DNA of 7,039 nucleotides, taken from Methanosarcina sp. GTDB lineage: Archaea; Halobacteriota; Methanosarcinia; Methanosarcinales; Methanosarcinaceae. This document shows positions 1-5,880 of the stretch, one piece after another; positions within the stretch are counted from its first letter, which is position 1, and each line of letters starts with the position of its first letter. A program made the translations under genes and the position numbers. Location: positions 1 to 7,039 of the forward strand of contig JADGNM010000133.1 of assembly GCA_017883485.1 (NCBI GenBank), written 5' to 3'. The notes beneath the pieces are model-generated. The model was not told where the DNA came from. It saw only the letters and a program-made list of their open reading frames with translations, and did no database searches.

Positions 1-2
1 CA

Positions 3-20
3 GAGGGTTTCGAAACACTC
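3..20. repeat. Short dyad at the left edge, possible end of an upstream gene's terminator
   Basis: GAGGGTTTCGAAACACTC is an inverted repeat with one mismatch around the perfect 10-bp palindrome GTTTCGAAAC (7-16). It is followed by the T-rich stretch AATATTTTATT. It may be a hairpin in the 3' end of a transcript that begins outside the window, but the context is cut off at base 1, so the role is only a guess. Confidence 0.3.
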
Positions 21-378
21 AATATTTTATTAATACGATCTATCTAAAAAAAGGAAAGTTAGATTTCAAGCTACCCACATAAAGCAACGAAGAGCCATAA
101 TTTATTTTTAATTAAGGGACTTTATCGATCAACAAAATGTAAAATTCTATAAGAAAATAAAGACTTTTAGGATGAGTTCAGCTTTTTTTGAGGAGTAATT
201 CATTTTGATTATGAGAAAATTCATATAGTTTCTACTGATGCAGTGATTTGTTCCTGTGTAATACTTCATTCATATTAAGAGAAAAGTTTGAAAATAGAAA
301 AGTCTCTTGTCTAATAAATGAGAAAAATTAAAGATTATGCAGATTGTTGACAGAGACCCCTTAATTTCCAATGCAGCA

Positions 379-386
379 TTTATATA
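379..386 (+). promoter_or_regulatory. Candidate TATA box with no gene downstream
   Basis: TTTATATA fits the archaeal TATA box and would place a transcription start near 408. What follows is not a recognisable gene: a GGAGG at 430-434 has no start codon at the right distance, and T-tracts of 8 and 9 bases occur at 541-548 and 560-568. A short non-coding transcript of roughly 130-160 nt is possible. The evidence is motif match only. Confidence 0.3.
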
Positions 387-540
387 CCACCCGGACCCGA
401 TGATTTCGAGTGGAGAGGTTCTTGTGTTGGAGGAACAAAATAAAAGTAAGTTATATTTTTTTCAATAACAAAATTATGTTGTTCATTTATTAAACCAATG
501 GTATATATAGGTTCCTATAAAATTCTAATAATATGTTAAA

Positions 541-568
541 TTTTTTTTATTTTATAATATTTTTTTTT
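541..568 (+). terminator. Double oligo-T tract
   Basis: Runs of 8 T (541-548) and 9 T (560-568) lie about 150 bases after the TATA-like box at 379-386. Archaeal RNA polymerase terminates at such tracts without needing a hairpin. They would end any transcript begun near 408, but the surrounding DNA is so A/T-rich that the match may be chance. Confidence 0.3.
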
Positions 569-795
569 GTAGACTTTTATTTTTTAGATGTATTCAGAGC
601 ATGTTTTTTTCTGAATTACATTTGACTTTTAGGATCTAAAAGCTTTCCAGTTGAAATTAAGGGGTCCCTCTCTTCTCCAAAAATTCTTAGGTTACTACAT
701 TAGAATTTCCTATATCCGCAGCATTTATTGGTTTTAGTTACTTTTGCGAAAAATATTGTTTGAATTTCGATGCGAGAGTACCTTTGTTGTAACAT

Positions 796-816
796 TGAGT
801 AACTCAGGATTACTCA
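796..816. promoter_or_regulatory. Operator-like dyad upstream of mfnA
   Basis: TGAGTAA (796-802) and TTACTCA (810-816) form perfect 7-bp arms separated by 7 bases, the size expected for a dimeric helix-turn-helix regulator. The dyad ends about 78 bases before the mfnA TATA box. It is followed by a 10-bp tandem duplication (GAGTTTTTAA at 836-845 and 846-855). No regulator is encoded in the window, so the role is inferred from symmetry and position. Confidence 0.35.
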
Positions 817-893
817 GTTAAGTTGGAGTTTTGGAGAGTTTTTAAGAGTTTTTAAAATACAATTTATCATTTCACAGTTATATTCCATAAGTC

Positions 894-905
894 TTTTAAA
901 TAAAA
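894..905 (+). promoter_or_regulatory. mfnA promoter (TATA box), probably leaderless transcript
   Basis: TTTTAAATAAAA is centred about 26 bases before the mfnA ATG at 925. Archaeal TATA boxes are normally centred 25-27 bases before the transcription start, so the mRNA would begin at or within a few bases of the ATG. In agreement, no Shine-Dalgarno-like sequence is present in front of the ATG (the preceding bases are TTTTACCTTATCCAT). Confidence 0.5.
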
Positions 906-924
906 CTGGTTTTACCTTATCCAT

Positions 925-2112
925 ATGAATGTTAAGGGGCTTTCCGAGAAAGAGATATTTTGCTATCTGGAAAATGCAAAGTCAGAAGATACGGACTATT
1001 ATCGGGTTTTGAGTTCAATGTGCACTCATCCTCATAAAATTGCTGTTGAGGCTCACAGGCTCTTTATTGAAGCTAACCTGGGTGACTTTGGACTTTTTGC
1101 GGGAGCTCACAGGCTTGAGAAAGAGGCAATAGGAATGTTGGGAGAACTTCTCCATGCCGAGTCTGCAGAATTCCCTTCCGAAGAGTCCTGTGGGAGCTCA
1201 GTTTGCGGCTACCTTACTACTGGAGGGACAGAATCCAATATTCAGGCTGTTAGGGGCATGAAAAATCTTGCAGTTTCAGAAAAGAAAAGTTTAGGGGAAA
1301 TTTCAAATATAGTAATTCCGGAATCTGCTCATTTCTCATTTGATAAAGTCGCCGATATGATGGACATTGAAGTAAGAAGAGCTTCTCTGGACTCCAAGTT
1401 CAAAGTGGATATTGCCTGTGTTGAAAGCCTGATAGACAAGAACACTATAGGGCTTGTAGGTATAGCAGGAAATACGGAATTTGGCCAGGTGGATCCGATT
1501 GAAGATCTTTCAAGATTTGCTCTTGAAAATAAGCTTTTCCTTCATGTTGACGCAGCTTTCGGAGGCTTCGTTATTCCGTTCCTTGAAGAACCGTATTCTT
1601 TTGATTTTAAGATCCCAGGAGTTACGTCTATTGCAATAGATCCCCACAAAATGGGTCTTTCCACAATTCCATCAGGTGCTCTTTTATTCAGGTCTCCTTC
1701 TTTTCTGGATTCCCTCAAAGTAAGTACTCCATACCTTACCACAAAAGCCCAGTTTACTCTTACAGGCACCCGAAGCGGGGCAGCAGCTGCGGCCACTTGC
1801 GCTGTCATGAAGTATCTAGGCCGTGAAGGGTATGTAAAAAATGTACAATATTGCATGCGACTTACACAAAAAATGGTTGAAGAAGCTCGAAAACTCGGTT
1901 TCGAACTCCTGCTCGAACCTGTAATGAACGTAGTTGCCCTGAAAACTCCGGATCCTGATTTTGTTCGCGAGCTTCTCCTCAGGAAGTTTGGCTGGAATGT
2001 CTCCATCACCCGCAACCCAAGATCTCTCCGATTAGTGCTTATGCCTCACAATACAGCTCAAGATATCGAAGAATTTCTTCAGGATCTAAAAAAGGTTACA
2101 TCAGAACTTTAA
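925..2112 (+). CDS. mfnA: L-tyrosine decarboxylase MfnA (methanofuran biosynthesis)
   Basis: Pyridoxal-phosphate enzyme of the group II decarboxylase family, cytoplasmic, 395 aa, the usual length for archaeal MfnA. It decarboxylates L-tyrosine to tyramine, the first building block of methanofuran; some archaeal homologues also decarboxylate aspartate to beta-alanine for coenzyme A, which cannot be excluded here. Visible landmarks: TGGTESN at residues 99-105 (phosphate-binding region), H135 in ESAHFSFDK (expected to stack on the cofactor ring), HVDAAFGG at 207-214 with D209 (pyridine nitrogen contact), and DPHKMG at 239-244 with K242 as the Schiff-base lysine. The C-terminal SLRLVLMPH segment (367-375) is also typical. 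ATG at 925 is chosen because the N-terminus MNVKGLSEKEI fits the family; there is no ribosome-binding site, in line with a leaderless message. The nearest downstream gene is 346 bases away. It shares the methanofuran theme with ftr at 5881-6774. Confidence 0.93.
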   Translation: MNVKGLSEKEIFCYLENAKSEDTDYYRVLSSMCTHPHKIAVEAHRLFIEANLGDFGLFAGAHRLEKEAIGMLGELLHAESAEFPSEESCGSSVCGYLTTGGTESNIQAVRGMKNLAVSEKKSLGEISNIVIPESAHFSFDKVADMMDIEVRRASLDSKFKVDIACVESLIDKNTIGLVGIAGNTEFGQVDPIEDLSRFALENKLFLHVDAAFGGFVIPFLEEPYSFDFKIPGVTSIAIDPHKMGLSTIPSGALLFRSPSFLDSLKVSTPYLTTKAQFTLTGTRSGAAAAATCAVMKYLGREGYVKNVQYCMRLTQKMVEEARKLGFELLLEPVMNVVALKTPDPDFVRELLLRKFGWNVSITRNPRSLRLVLMPHNTAQDIEEFLQDLKKVTSEL

Positions 2113-2180
2113 CATCAGTACTCTCGCTCTCTGGTGTGTCTATTAATTATTTATTGAATCTGCCGAATACTCAACTCCAC

Positions 2181-2264
2181 TTTTTCTGACCAAATTTAAA
2201 AACCTTTTCTGCCTGTGGTTTCTGTTAACTACCCCTCTTGACTTTTCCAAAACTCTTCTTTTTT
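2181..2264 (+). terminator. Oligo-T termination region after mfnA
   Basis: T-tracts at 2181-2185 (5 T) and 2259-2264 (6 T, in a pyrimidine-rich run CTCTTCTTTTTTCT) lie 70-150 bases after the mfnA stop. Archaeal termination at staggered oligo-T tracts is common, and no strong hairpin is needed. The assignment rests on position and composition. Confidence 0.4.
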
Positions 2265-2282
2265 CTATTGAGTTAAGTATGA

Positions 2283-2421
2283 GATCGTCGTAAAACTCAA
2301 ACATGTTCTACAATTGGATGATGGACAAAGTTGACTTTAAATATATGTGGTGATTCATAACCTAATAAAGATGTAATAAATAGAGAATTCTTTAAATCTC
2401 AAGTTTAGCAATTATCCTATA
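2283..2421 (-). mobile_element. Decayed relative of the 157-bp inverted-repeat element
   Basis: Compared with the reverse complement of the element at 3693-3849, this stretch keeps TTCTACAAT (2306-2314) and GTTGACTTTAA (2330-2340) with exactly the same 15-base spacing as in that element; 8 of the 15 spacer bases also match. An AAAAC near 2292 and TCAAGTTTA near 2399-2407 match the flanking parts with small gaps. The terminal GGCTGTCTCAAAA motifs are no longer recognisable and the interior is about 17 bases shorter. The outer limits are estimates. The s2p TATA box lies inside this stretch, so the promoter may have been derived from it. Confidence 0.5.
2336..2345 (+). promoter_or_regulatory. 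Candidate TATA box for the S2P gene
   Basis: TTTAAATATA is a good archaeal TATA match and would put the transcription start near 2368, leaving a leader of about 90 nt. The leader would include the small hairpin CCTATA/TATAGG (2416-2421 and 2429-2434, 7-nt loop), which ends about 24 bases before the start codon. No second convincing box lies closer to the gene. Confidence 0.4.
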
Positions 2422-2458
2422 CTTACTTTATAGGAACAAGAACGGGGGCATTTCATTT

Positions 2459-3553
2459 ATGAAATCGTCATTGGGAATCGGAAGTGTAATGGGTATACCT
2501 ATCAAACTGCATATAACTTTTCTTCTGGTACTGCCAGTGTTTGTATATGTTTTTGCAATCTATCCAGAGCCATTTGGTTTTGCGAGGGTTGAGCCTCCTT
2601 TAACAAGGTATGCGATTTCAGCTCTAGCTGCAATATTACTTTTTGTCTCAATTCTTTTACATGAACTTGCACACTCATATCTTGCAAGGCGTTACGGGGT
2701 CAAGATTGAGAGTATCACTCTCTTCCTTTTTGGAGGAGTATCTGCCATGGATGAAATGCCCAGGAAACCCGGACAGGAAGCAAAGATGGCTTTTGCCGGA
2801 CCTTTAACGAGCCTCATTATAGGTTCTATCTGCCTTTTCATATACGGGTACCTAATCTCCCCTAACCCTGTTCTTTCTAAAAATTCGGTATTCGGTATTC
2901 TCTGGACTCTCGGATACATGAACTTGGTGCTTGGAATTTTTAACATGCTACCTGCTTTTCCCATGGATGGCGGAAGGGTGCTCCGTTCTTTTTATGCCAC
3001 GAGAATGTCTTATGTTAAAGCTACTCAGAGTGCAGCCTCTGTAGGAAAGTTTTTTGCTATTCTCATGGCAATTTTTGGGATTCTTGTTGGAAATCTCTGG
3101 TTTCCTCTAATCGCTCTCTTCATTTACGTCGGCGCATCCGAAGAGGAACGATCGACTCAGGCTGAGGTAGCTCTCGAAAACATTCGGGTCGAAGACATTA
3201 TGACAAAAGATGTGGTCTCTGTAAGTCCTTCTATGAGCGTAGAAGATCTGGTGCAGTTTATTTTTCAGAAAAAGCACATGGGTTATCCTGTAATGGAGGG
3301 AGACAGCCTGAAAGGGGTTGTGACCTTAACCGATATCGAGCGTGTTCCCTACACTGAGCGTTCTGCGGCCCGGGTTTCGGATATTATGACCAGAAATATA
3401 GTATCCGTCCCTTCTACTGCGCGAGCCAGTGACGCCCTTAAACTCATCTCATCTAAAAACATTGGGAGGGTTATGGTTATTGATAATGGGTCACTTGTAG
3501 GTATCCTTTCCAGAACAGATCTGGTGCGGATCTTAAGACTCAGATCAGAGTGA
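2459..3553 (+). CDS. Site-2-type intramembrane zinc metalloprotease with tandem CBS domains
   Basis: Peptidase family M50 (S2P/SpoIVFB type), 364 aa, an integral membrane protease that cuts substrates within or next to the membrane. The zinc site is intact: HELAH at residues 68-72 (H68, H72 ligands, E69 catalytic) and NMLPAFPMDGG at 162-172 with D170 as third ligand. Hydrophobic segments at about 18-36, 50-73, 108-132, 145-165 and 193-225 form the membrane core. The cytoplasmic tail carries two CBS domains, about 244-298 (VEDIMTKDVVSVSP...) and 306-360 (VSDIMTRNIVSVPS...), which in other proteins bind adenine nucleotides; they suggest control by energy state, though ligand and substrate are unknown. 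Start ATG 2459 follows a weak GGGGG (2444-2448); the N-terminus LGIGSVMGIPIKLHITF is typical. The last codons (Ser-Glu-stop) form the start of a tandem-repeat array. It may process a membrane-anchored regulator, but none is encoded nearby. Confidence 0.9.
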   Translation: MKSSLGIGSVMGIPIKLHITFLLVLPVFVYVFAIYPEPFGFARVEPPLTRYAISALAAILLFVSILLHELAHSYLARRYGVKIESITLFLFGGVSAMDEMPRKPGQEAKMAFAGPLTSLIIGSICLFIYGYLISPNPVLSKNSVFGILWTLGYMNLVLGIFNMLPAFPMDGGRVLRSFYATRMSYVKATQSAASVGKFFAILMAIFGILVGNLWFPLIALFIYVGASEEERSTQAEVALENIRVEDIMTKDVVSVSPSMSVEDLVQFIFQKKHMGYPVMEGDSLKGVVTLTDIERVPYTERSAARVSDIMTRNIVSVPSTARASDALKLISSKNIGRVMVIDNGSLVGILSRTDLVRILRLRSE

Positions 3554-3670
3554 GGTCAAGTGAGGCCAGAATTAGGTTAGAGTAAGGTAATACAGAATGG
3601 GTATATGAGGTCAGAGTGAAGTCAGTTAGGTCAGAGTGAAGTCAGTTAGGTCAGAGTGAAGTCGGAGATT
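3545..3670 (+). repeat. Decaying array of about 20-bp tandem repeats overlapping the S2P stop codon
   Basis: TCAGAGTGAAGTCAGTTAGG is repeated exactly at 3611-3630 and 3631-3650, and a third copy at 3651-3670 matches for its first 13 bases. Upstream, 3545-3610 can be divided into three degenerate units of 21-23 bases: TCAGAGTGAGGTCAAGTGAGG, a CCAGAATTAGG unit and a TAATACAGAATGG unit, each ending in AGG. The first unit contains the last two codons and the TGA stop of the protease gene, so the array seems to have grown from the gene's 3' end. Function unknown; replication slippage is the simple origin. Confidence 0.8.
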
Positions 3671-3692
3671 TAATTAAAAAATAATTTCTTCA

Positions 3693-3849
3693 GGCTGTCT
3701 CAAAAGTAAACTTGATTCTACAATTGGGATAGAACATTTTATTATAAGGTCAAATTGCACCAGAATTTCGGAAAAATATGCTGTCTGAAATTAAAGTCAA
3801 CATTGCCTATTACTCGATTGTAGAAATAGTTTTGTGTTTTGAGACAGCC
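3693..3849. mobile_element. 157-bp MITE-like element with terminal inverted repeats
   Basis: The ends are perfect 13-bp inverted repeats, GGCTGTCTCAAAA (3693-3705) and TTTTGAGACAGCC (3837-3849). Inside them a second pair, TTCTACAAT (3716-3724) and ATTGTAGAA (3817-3825), extends the symmetry to about 32 bp per end. The element has no coding capacity. An internal GCTGTCT at 3780-3786 resembles the terminal motif again. Ends of this type occur in DDE-transposase insertion sequences, so this is probably a non-autonomous derivative moved by a transposase encoded elsewhere; the family was not determined. No target-site duplication is obvious in the flanks, which suggests age or an inexact boundary. 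Confidence 0.75.
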
Positions 3850-3901
3850 AGTCTTATAAAATGACATTTCCCGTAGAAAGAGCTTTTCTGCAAGATTTAT
3901 A

Positions 3902-3946
3902 ATAATATGTTTTATTATAATATGCTTGATCATAATATGCTTTATA
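3902..3946 (+). repeat. Three 15-bp A/T-rich tandem repeats
   Basis: ATAATATG starts at 3902, 3917 and 3932, each followed by a 7-base variable part (TTTTATT, CTTGATC, CTTTATA), giving three 15-bp units. The repeats lie between the MITE-like element and traB. On the minus strand they translate as repeats of IKHII, but that frame is not a credible gene. They may be simple slippage products or a site of bent, easily melted DNA. Confidence 0.65.
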
Positions 3947-4020
3947 AAAAAGTTAAATAAACTTATGAAGAATAATCTAAAACAAGTTAGAGATATAAGA
4001 ATGAGAGTTCTAAAGGCAGC

Positions 4021-4030
4021 AAAATATAAA
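4021..4030 (+). promoter_or_regulatory. Weak TATA-box candidate for traB
   Basis: AAAATATAAA resembles an archaeal TATA box and would give a leader of about 150 nt. Several other A/T-rich stretches in the same region could serve, including the TATAAGG near 4125, so the choice is uncertain. Confidence 0.25.
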
Positions 4031-4199
4031 TTCTTGTAGATAATTATTACCAATTGATTATTTGCTTGCAGTTAAACTCTTTTACAGCTTGGTTATTTTA
4101 TGTGAAGAGCTTAATTATTCATGGTATAAGGTACAATCTTTCAAGTAAGGTATTATCATCTACCACTTCTAATAATTCGTCACAACAGAGAGATTGATA

Positions 4200-5735
4200 A
4201 TGGACAAACCTGAAATTACAGATTCTCAGGACAAGGATCCTGACTACAATTTTCATAGTTCATCTCAGGAGTTGATACATTTTATGGATAAACTTGTGAC
4301 CGAATCTGCAGAAAACTCTACCTCTGCAGGAAAGTCAAAACTTTCTGATTCTTCAGTTAACATGCCAGTGGGGAATGAAATCTCTATTCCTTCGTCTGTA
4401 GCAGAACACGGGGAAATGGAAGTAAAGCTCGATATAAGCTCCGAACTTGTTGCAGAGCCTCTTCCCGATTCAGCTTCTGAGATCTCAATTCCTTTTCTTT
4501 CCCAATCTTCAGATGGAAGTAAGGCTGATTTTCAGCCTTCAAAAATTGTGCTCATAGGAACAGCTCATGTTTCGGAAAAGAGTGTTTCAGAGGTCAAAGC
4601 TGCTATCAGGAATCTTAAACCGGATATCGTTGCTGTTGAGCTCTGTAGGGGACGCTATGATTCCCTAAAAGGAAATATCCAGGAAGGCCAGATCCCTATA
4701 AAAGATATTCTTTCTGAAGGGAAGATGTATTACTTTCTCATTCAATGGCTTCTTGCCTATATGCAGAAGAAGATTGGGGAAGATATGGGTGTAAAACCAG
4801 GCGCTGAGATGCTTTCTGCAATCGAGGAGGCTGAGACTATAGGGGCCAATGTTGCCTTAATTGATCGGGATATTCAGGTGACGCTTCAGCGTTTCATGGG
4901 AAAAATGAAGTTCACGGAAAAAATAAGGATGATTAGCTCTCTCATAGGCGGTGTTATAGGAATCGGCAAAGGAGCTGAGATCGATATAGATAAAATCACA
5001 GAACAGGATGTTGTAACTGCCCTCGTAAGTGAGCTAAGGGGTTTTGCCCCTACCGCAGCCGAGGTTCTAATTGATGAGCGAGATGCGTATCTTGCAGGAA
5101 GCATACTTAGGGTCGCTGCAGGCGGAAACAAAACTGTAGTTGTGGTCATAGGAGCTGGACACAAACCTGGCGTAATTAACTATCTGAAAAATCCAAGAAG
5201 TATTCCTCCCCTGAATACTCTCATGGAAATGCCGAAGAAGCGCTTCAGCTTTGGGAAAATACTTGGCTTTATTTTTGTCGGGTTTATATTTGCGTTTTTT
5301 TTGTTAATGCTTCTTTCCGGAGTTCCGCTGAATCTTCTCTTGATAGCTTTCGCATGCTGGTTCATTATCACGGGGGTCCTTAGTGCGGCTGGTACTCTGC
5401 TCGCCGGGGGTCATCCTTATTCAGCGCTGACTGCATTTTTAGTCGCCTGGCTAACCACTCTGCACCCATTGATTGCTGCAGGCTGGTTTGCTGGCCTGAT
5501 GGAGGCAAAACAGCGAAATCCTACTACGGATGATGTAAAGGCCCTATTAGGAGTTGAAACCTTCAAAGAGATGTTCAAAAACAAATTTATGCGCGTTCTT
5601 CTTGTTGCCAGCTTCGCAAATATTGGAAGTATGGCAGGGGTTTTCCTTGCAGTTTATGTCGTGGTAAGGTTTGTTGGTATTGATCCAAGAGATATTTTCA
5701 TGGCTGGCTTCAGAACTCTTGGGATTGGAATTTGA
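4200..5735 (+). CDS. TraB/PrgY-family membrane protein
   Basis: Archaeal member of the TraB/PrgY/GumN superfamily, 511 aa. In enterococci, TraB/PrgY lowers pheromone activity; the archaeal role is not established, and a metal-dependent protease-like activity has been proposed from conserved His and Glu residues. Numbering from the ATG: a soluble TraB domain spans about 113-335, with GTAHVS at 120-125 (H123), ELCRGRYD at 147-154 and VVVIGAGH ending in H321. The C-terminal part has about four membrane segments at roughly 352-374, 376-400, 404-430 and 464-490. Residues 1-112 are an acidic, Ser-rich, probably disordered extension in which EISIP occurs twice (60-64, 94-98); this makes the protein about 100 aa longer than the archaeal homologues I recall. 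ATG 4200 is preferred over an in-frame TTG two codons earlier because GAGAG lies 7 bases before it. It is convergent with ftr. Confidence 0.85.
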   Translation: MDKPEITDSQDKDPDYNFHSSSQELIHFMDKLVTESAENSTSAGKSKLSDSSVNMPVGNEISIPSSVAEHGEMEVKLDISSELVAEPLPDSASEISIPFLSQSSDGSKADFQPSKIVLIGTAHVSEKSVSEVKAAIRNLKPDIVAVELCRGRYDSLKGNIQEGQIPIKDILSEGKMYYFLIQWLLAYMQKKIGEDMGVKPGAEMLSAIEEAETIGANVALIDRDIQVTLQRFMGKMKFTEKIRMISSLIGGVIGIGKGAEIDIDKITEQDVVTALVSELRGFAPTAAEVLIDERDAYLAGSILRVAAGGNKTVVVVIGAGHKPGVINYLKNPRSIPPLNTLMEMPKKRFSFGKILGFIFVGFIFAFFLLMLLSGVPLNLLLIAFACWFIITGVLSAAGTLLAGGHPYSALTAFLVAWLTTLHPLIAAGWFAGLMEAKQRNPTTDDVKALLGVETFKEMFKNKFMRVLLVASFANIGSMAGVFLAVYVVVRFVGIDPRDIFMAGFRTLGIGI

Positions 5736-5800
5736 TGGTTCAGTATAAACGTTAGCCGAGAATATACATCAAGCTTAAAAAACCTTAAAAAAGGAAAGTC

Positions 5801-5829
5801 GTAAAACAGATGTAAAACATATGTAAAAC
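5801..5829 (+). repeat. GTAAAAC repeated at 11-bp intervals
   Basis: GTAAAAC begins at 5801, 5812 and 5823, with a weaker GTAAAAA at 5838. The 11-bp period places the motif on nearly the same helix face each turn. It lies between the convergent traB and ftr stops; on the minus strand it is a series of GTTTTAC motifs after the ftr termination tracts. It may be a slippage product or may contribute T-runs for ftr termination. Confidence 0.55.
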
Positions 5830-5838
5830 GGAACTTGT

Positions 5839-5872
5839 AAAAAAGGATTTGCAAAAAAAAAGCTGAAAAAAA
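5839..5872 (-). terminator. Oligo-T termination tracts for ftr
   Basis: On the minus strand, just past the ftr stop, there are runs of 7 T (5866-5872), 9 T (5853-5861) and 6 T (5839-5844). Successive U-tracts are the usual archaeal termination signal, and here they start within 10 bases of the stop codon. No comparable T-run is present on the plus strand for traB, whose 3' end may therefore extend into the ftr region as antisense RNA. Confidence 0.6.
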
Positions 5873-5880
5873 TTTGTGGC

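Larger units (their letters stand above)
349..672. repeat. Inverted repeat pair about 300 bp apart
   Basis: GACCCCTTAATTT at 355-367 is the exact reverse complement of AAATTAAGGGGTC at 654-666. Similarity continues imperfectly for about 6 bases on either side of each arm. The 286 bases between are very A/T-rich and have no gene. The arrangement could be the ends of a small decayed mobile element or two copies of a binding site. No target-site duplication was recognised. Confidence 0.45.
363..728 (+). repeat. Partly duplicated motif AATTTCC...GCAGCATTTAT
   Basis: AATTTCCAAT-GCAGCATTTAT at 363-383 recurs in direct orientation at 704-728 as AATTTCCTATATCC-GCAGCATTTAT, with a 4-base insertion and one change. 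The 11-mer GCAGCATTTAT is identical in both (373-383 and 718-728). The left copy continues into a good TATA-like box, the right one does not. It may be a duplicated promoter segment of which one copy has decayed. Confidence 0.4.
1..924. other. Long A/T-rich intergenic region upstream of mfnA
   Basis: I find no convincing protein gene in these 924 bases. Reading frames are short and broken by stops, and the composition is strongly A/T-rich with long T and A runs. No tRNA or rRNA fold was recognised. The stretch holds a short dyad at the left edge, a pair of distant inverted repeats, a partly duplicated TATA-containing motif, a perfect 7-bp-arm hairpin at 626-642 (CTTTTAG, 3-nt loop, CTAAAAG), a dyad at 796-816, and the mfnA promoter. 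The 12-mer GACTTTTAGGAT occurs at both 162-173 and 624-635. A 27-codon frame starting with GTG near 410 exists but has no supporting feature. Confidence 0.6.
3850..4199. other. Non-coding stretch upstream of traB
   Basis: Apart from the 15-bp tandem repeats and a weak TATA-like box, these 350 bases show no gene, RNA fold or further repeat that I can support. A minus-strand frame crosses the stretch and the MITE-like element, but it is low in complexity and has no family resemblance. Confidence 0.5.

Noticed and set aside
1..20. Similarity between the left edge (CAGAGGGTTTCGAA) and 6960-6973 (CAGAGGGTCACGAA)
   Set aside because: 12 of 14 bases match, but the resemblance stops there and the hairpin parts differ, so it is too short to call a shared element end.
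387..434. Possible C/D box RNA or small protein after the TATA-like box at 379
   Set aside because: GATGATT is not a proper box C, no box D is placed correctly, and the short frames at 400 and 410 have no ribosome-binding site or family resemblance.
1542..2015. Minus-strand open frame of 157 codons opposite mfnA
   Set aside because: Antisense shadow of mfnA, with no recognisable protein family.
3902..3946. Regularly spaced repeats as a CRISPR array
   Set aside because: Units are only 15 bp, contiguous and A/T-rich, with no unique spacers and no cas genes.
3742..4053. Minus-strand reading frame of 103 codons
   Set aside because: It crosses the MITE-like element and the 15-bp repeats, is very A/T-rich (Phe, Ile, Lys, Asn) and resembles no family; most likely chance.
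4194..4199. TTG at 4194 as the traB start
   Set aside because: The ATG two codons later has a better codon and better spacing from GAGAG; the difference is only two residues.
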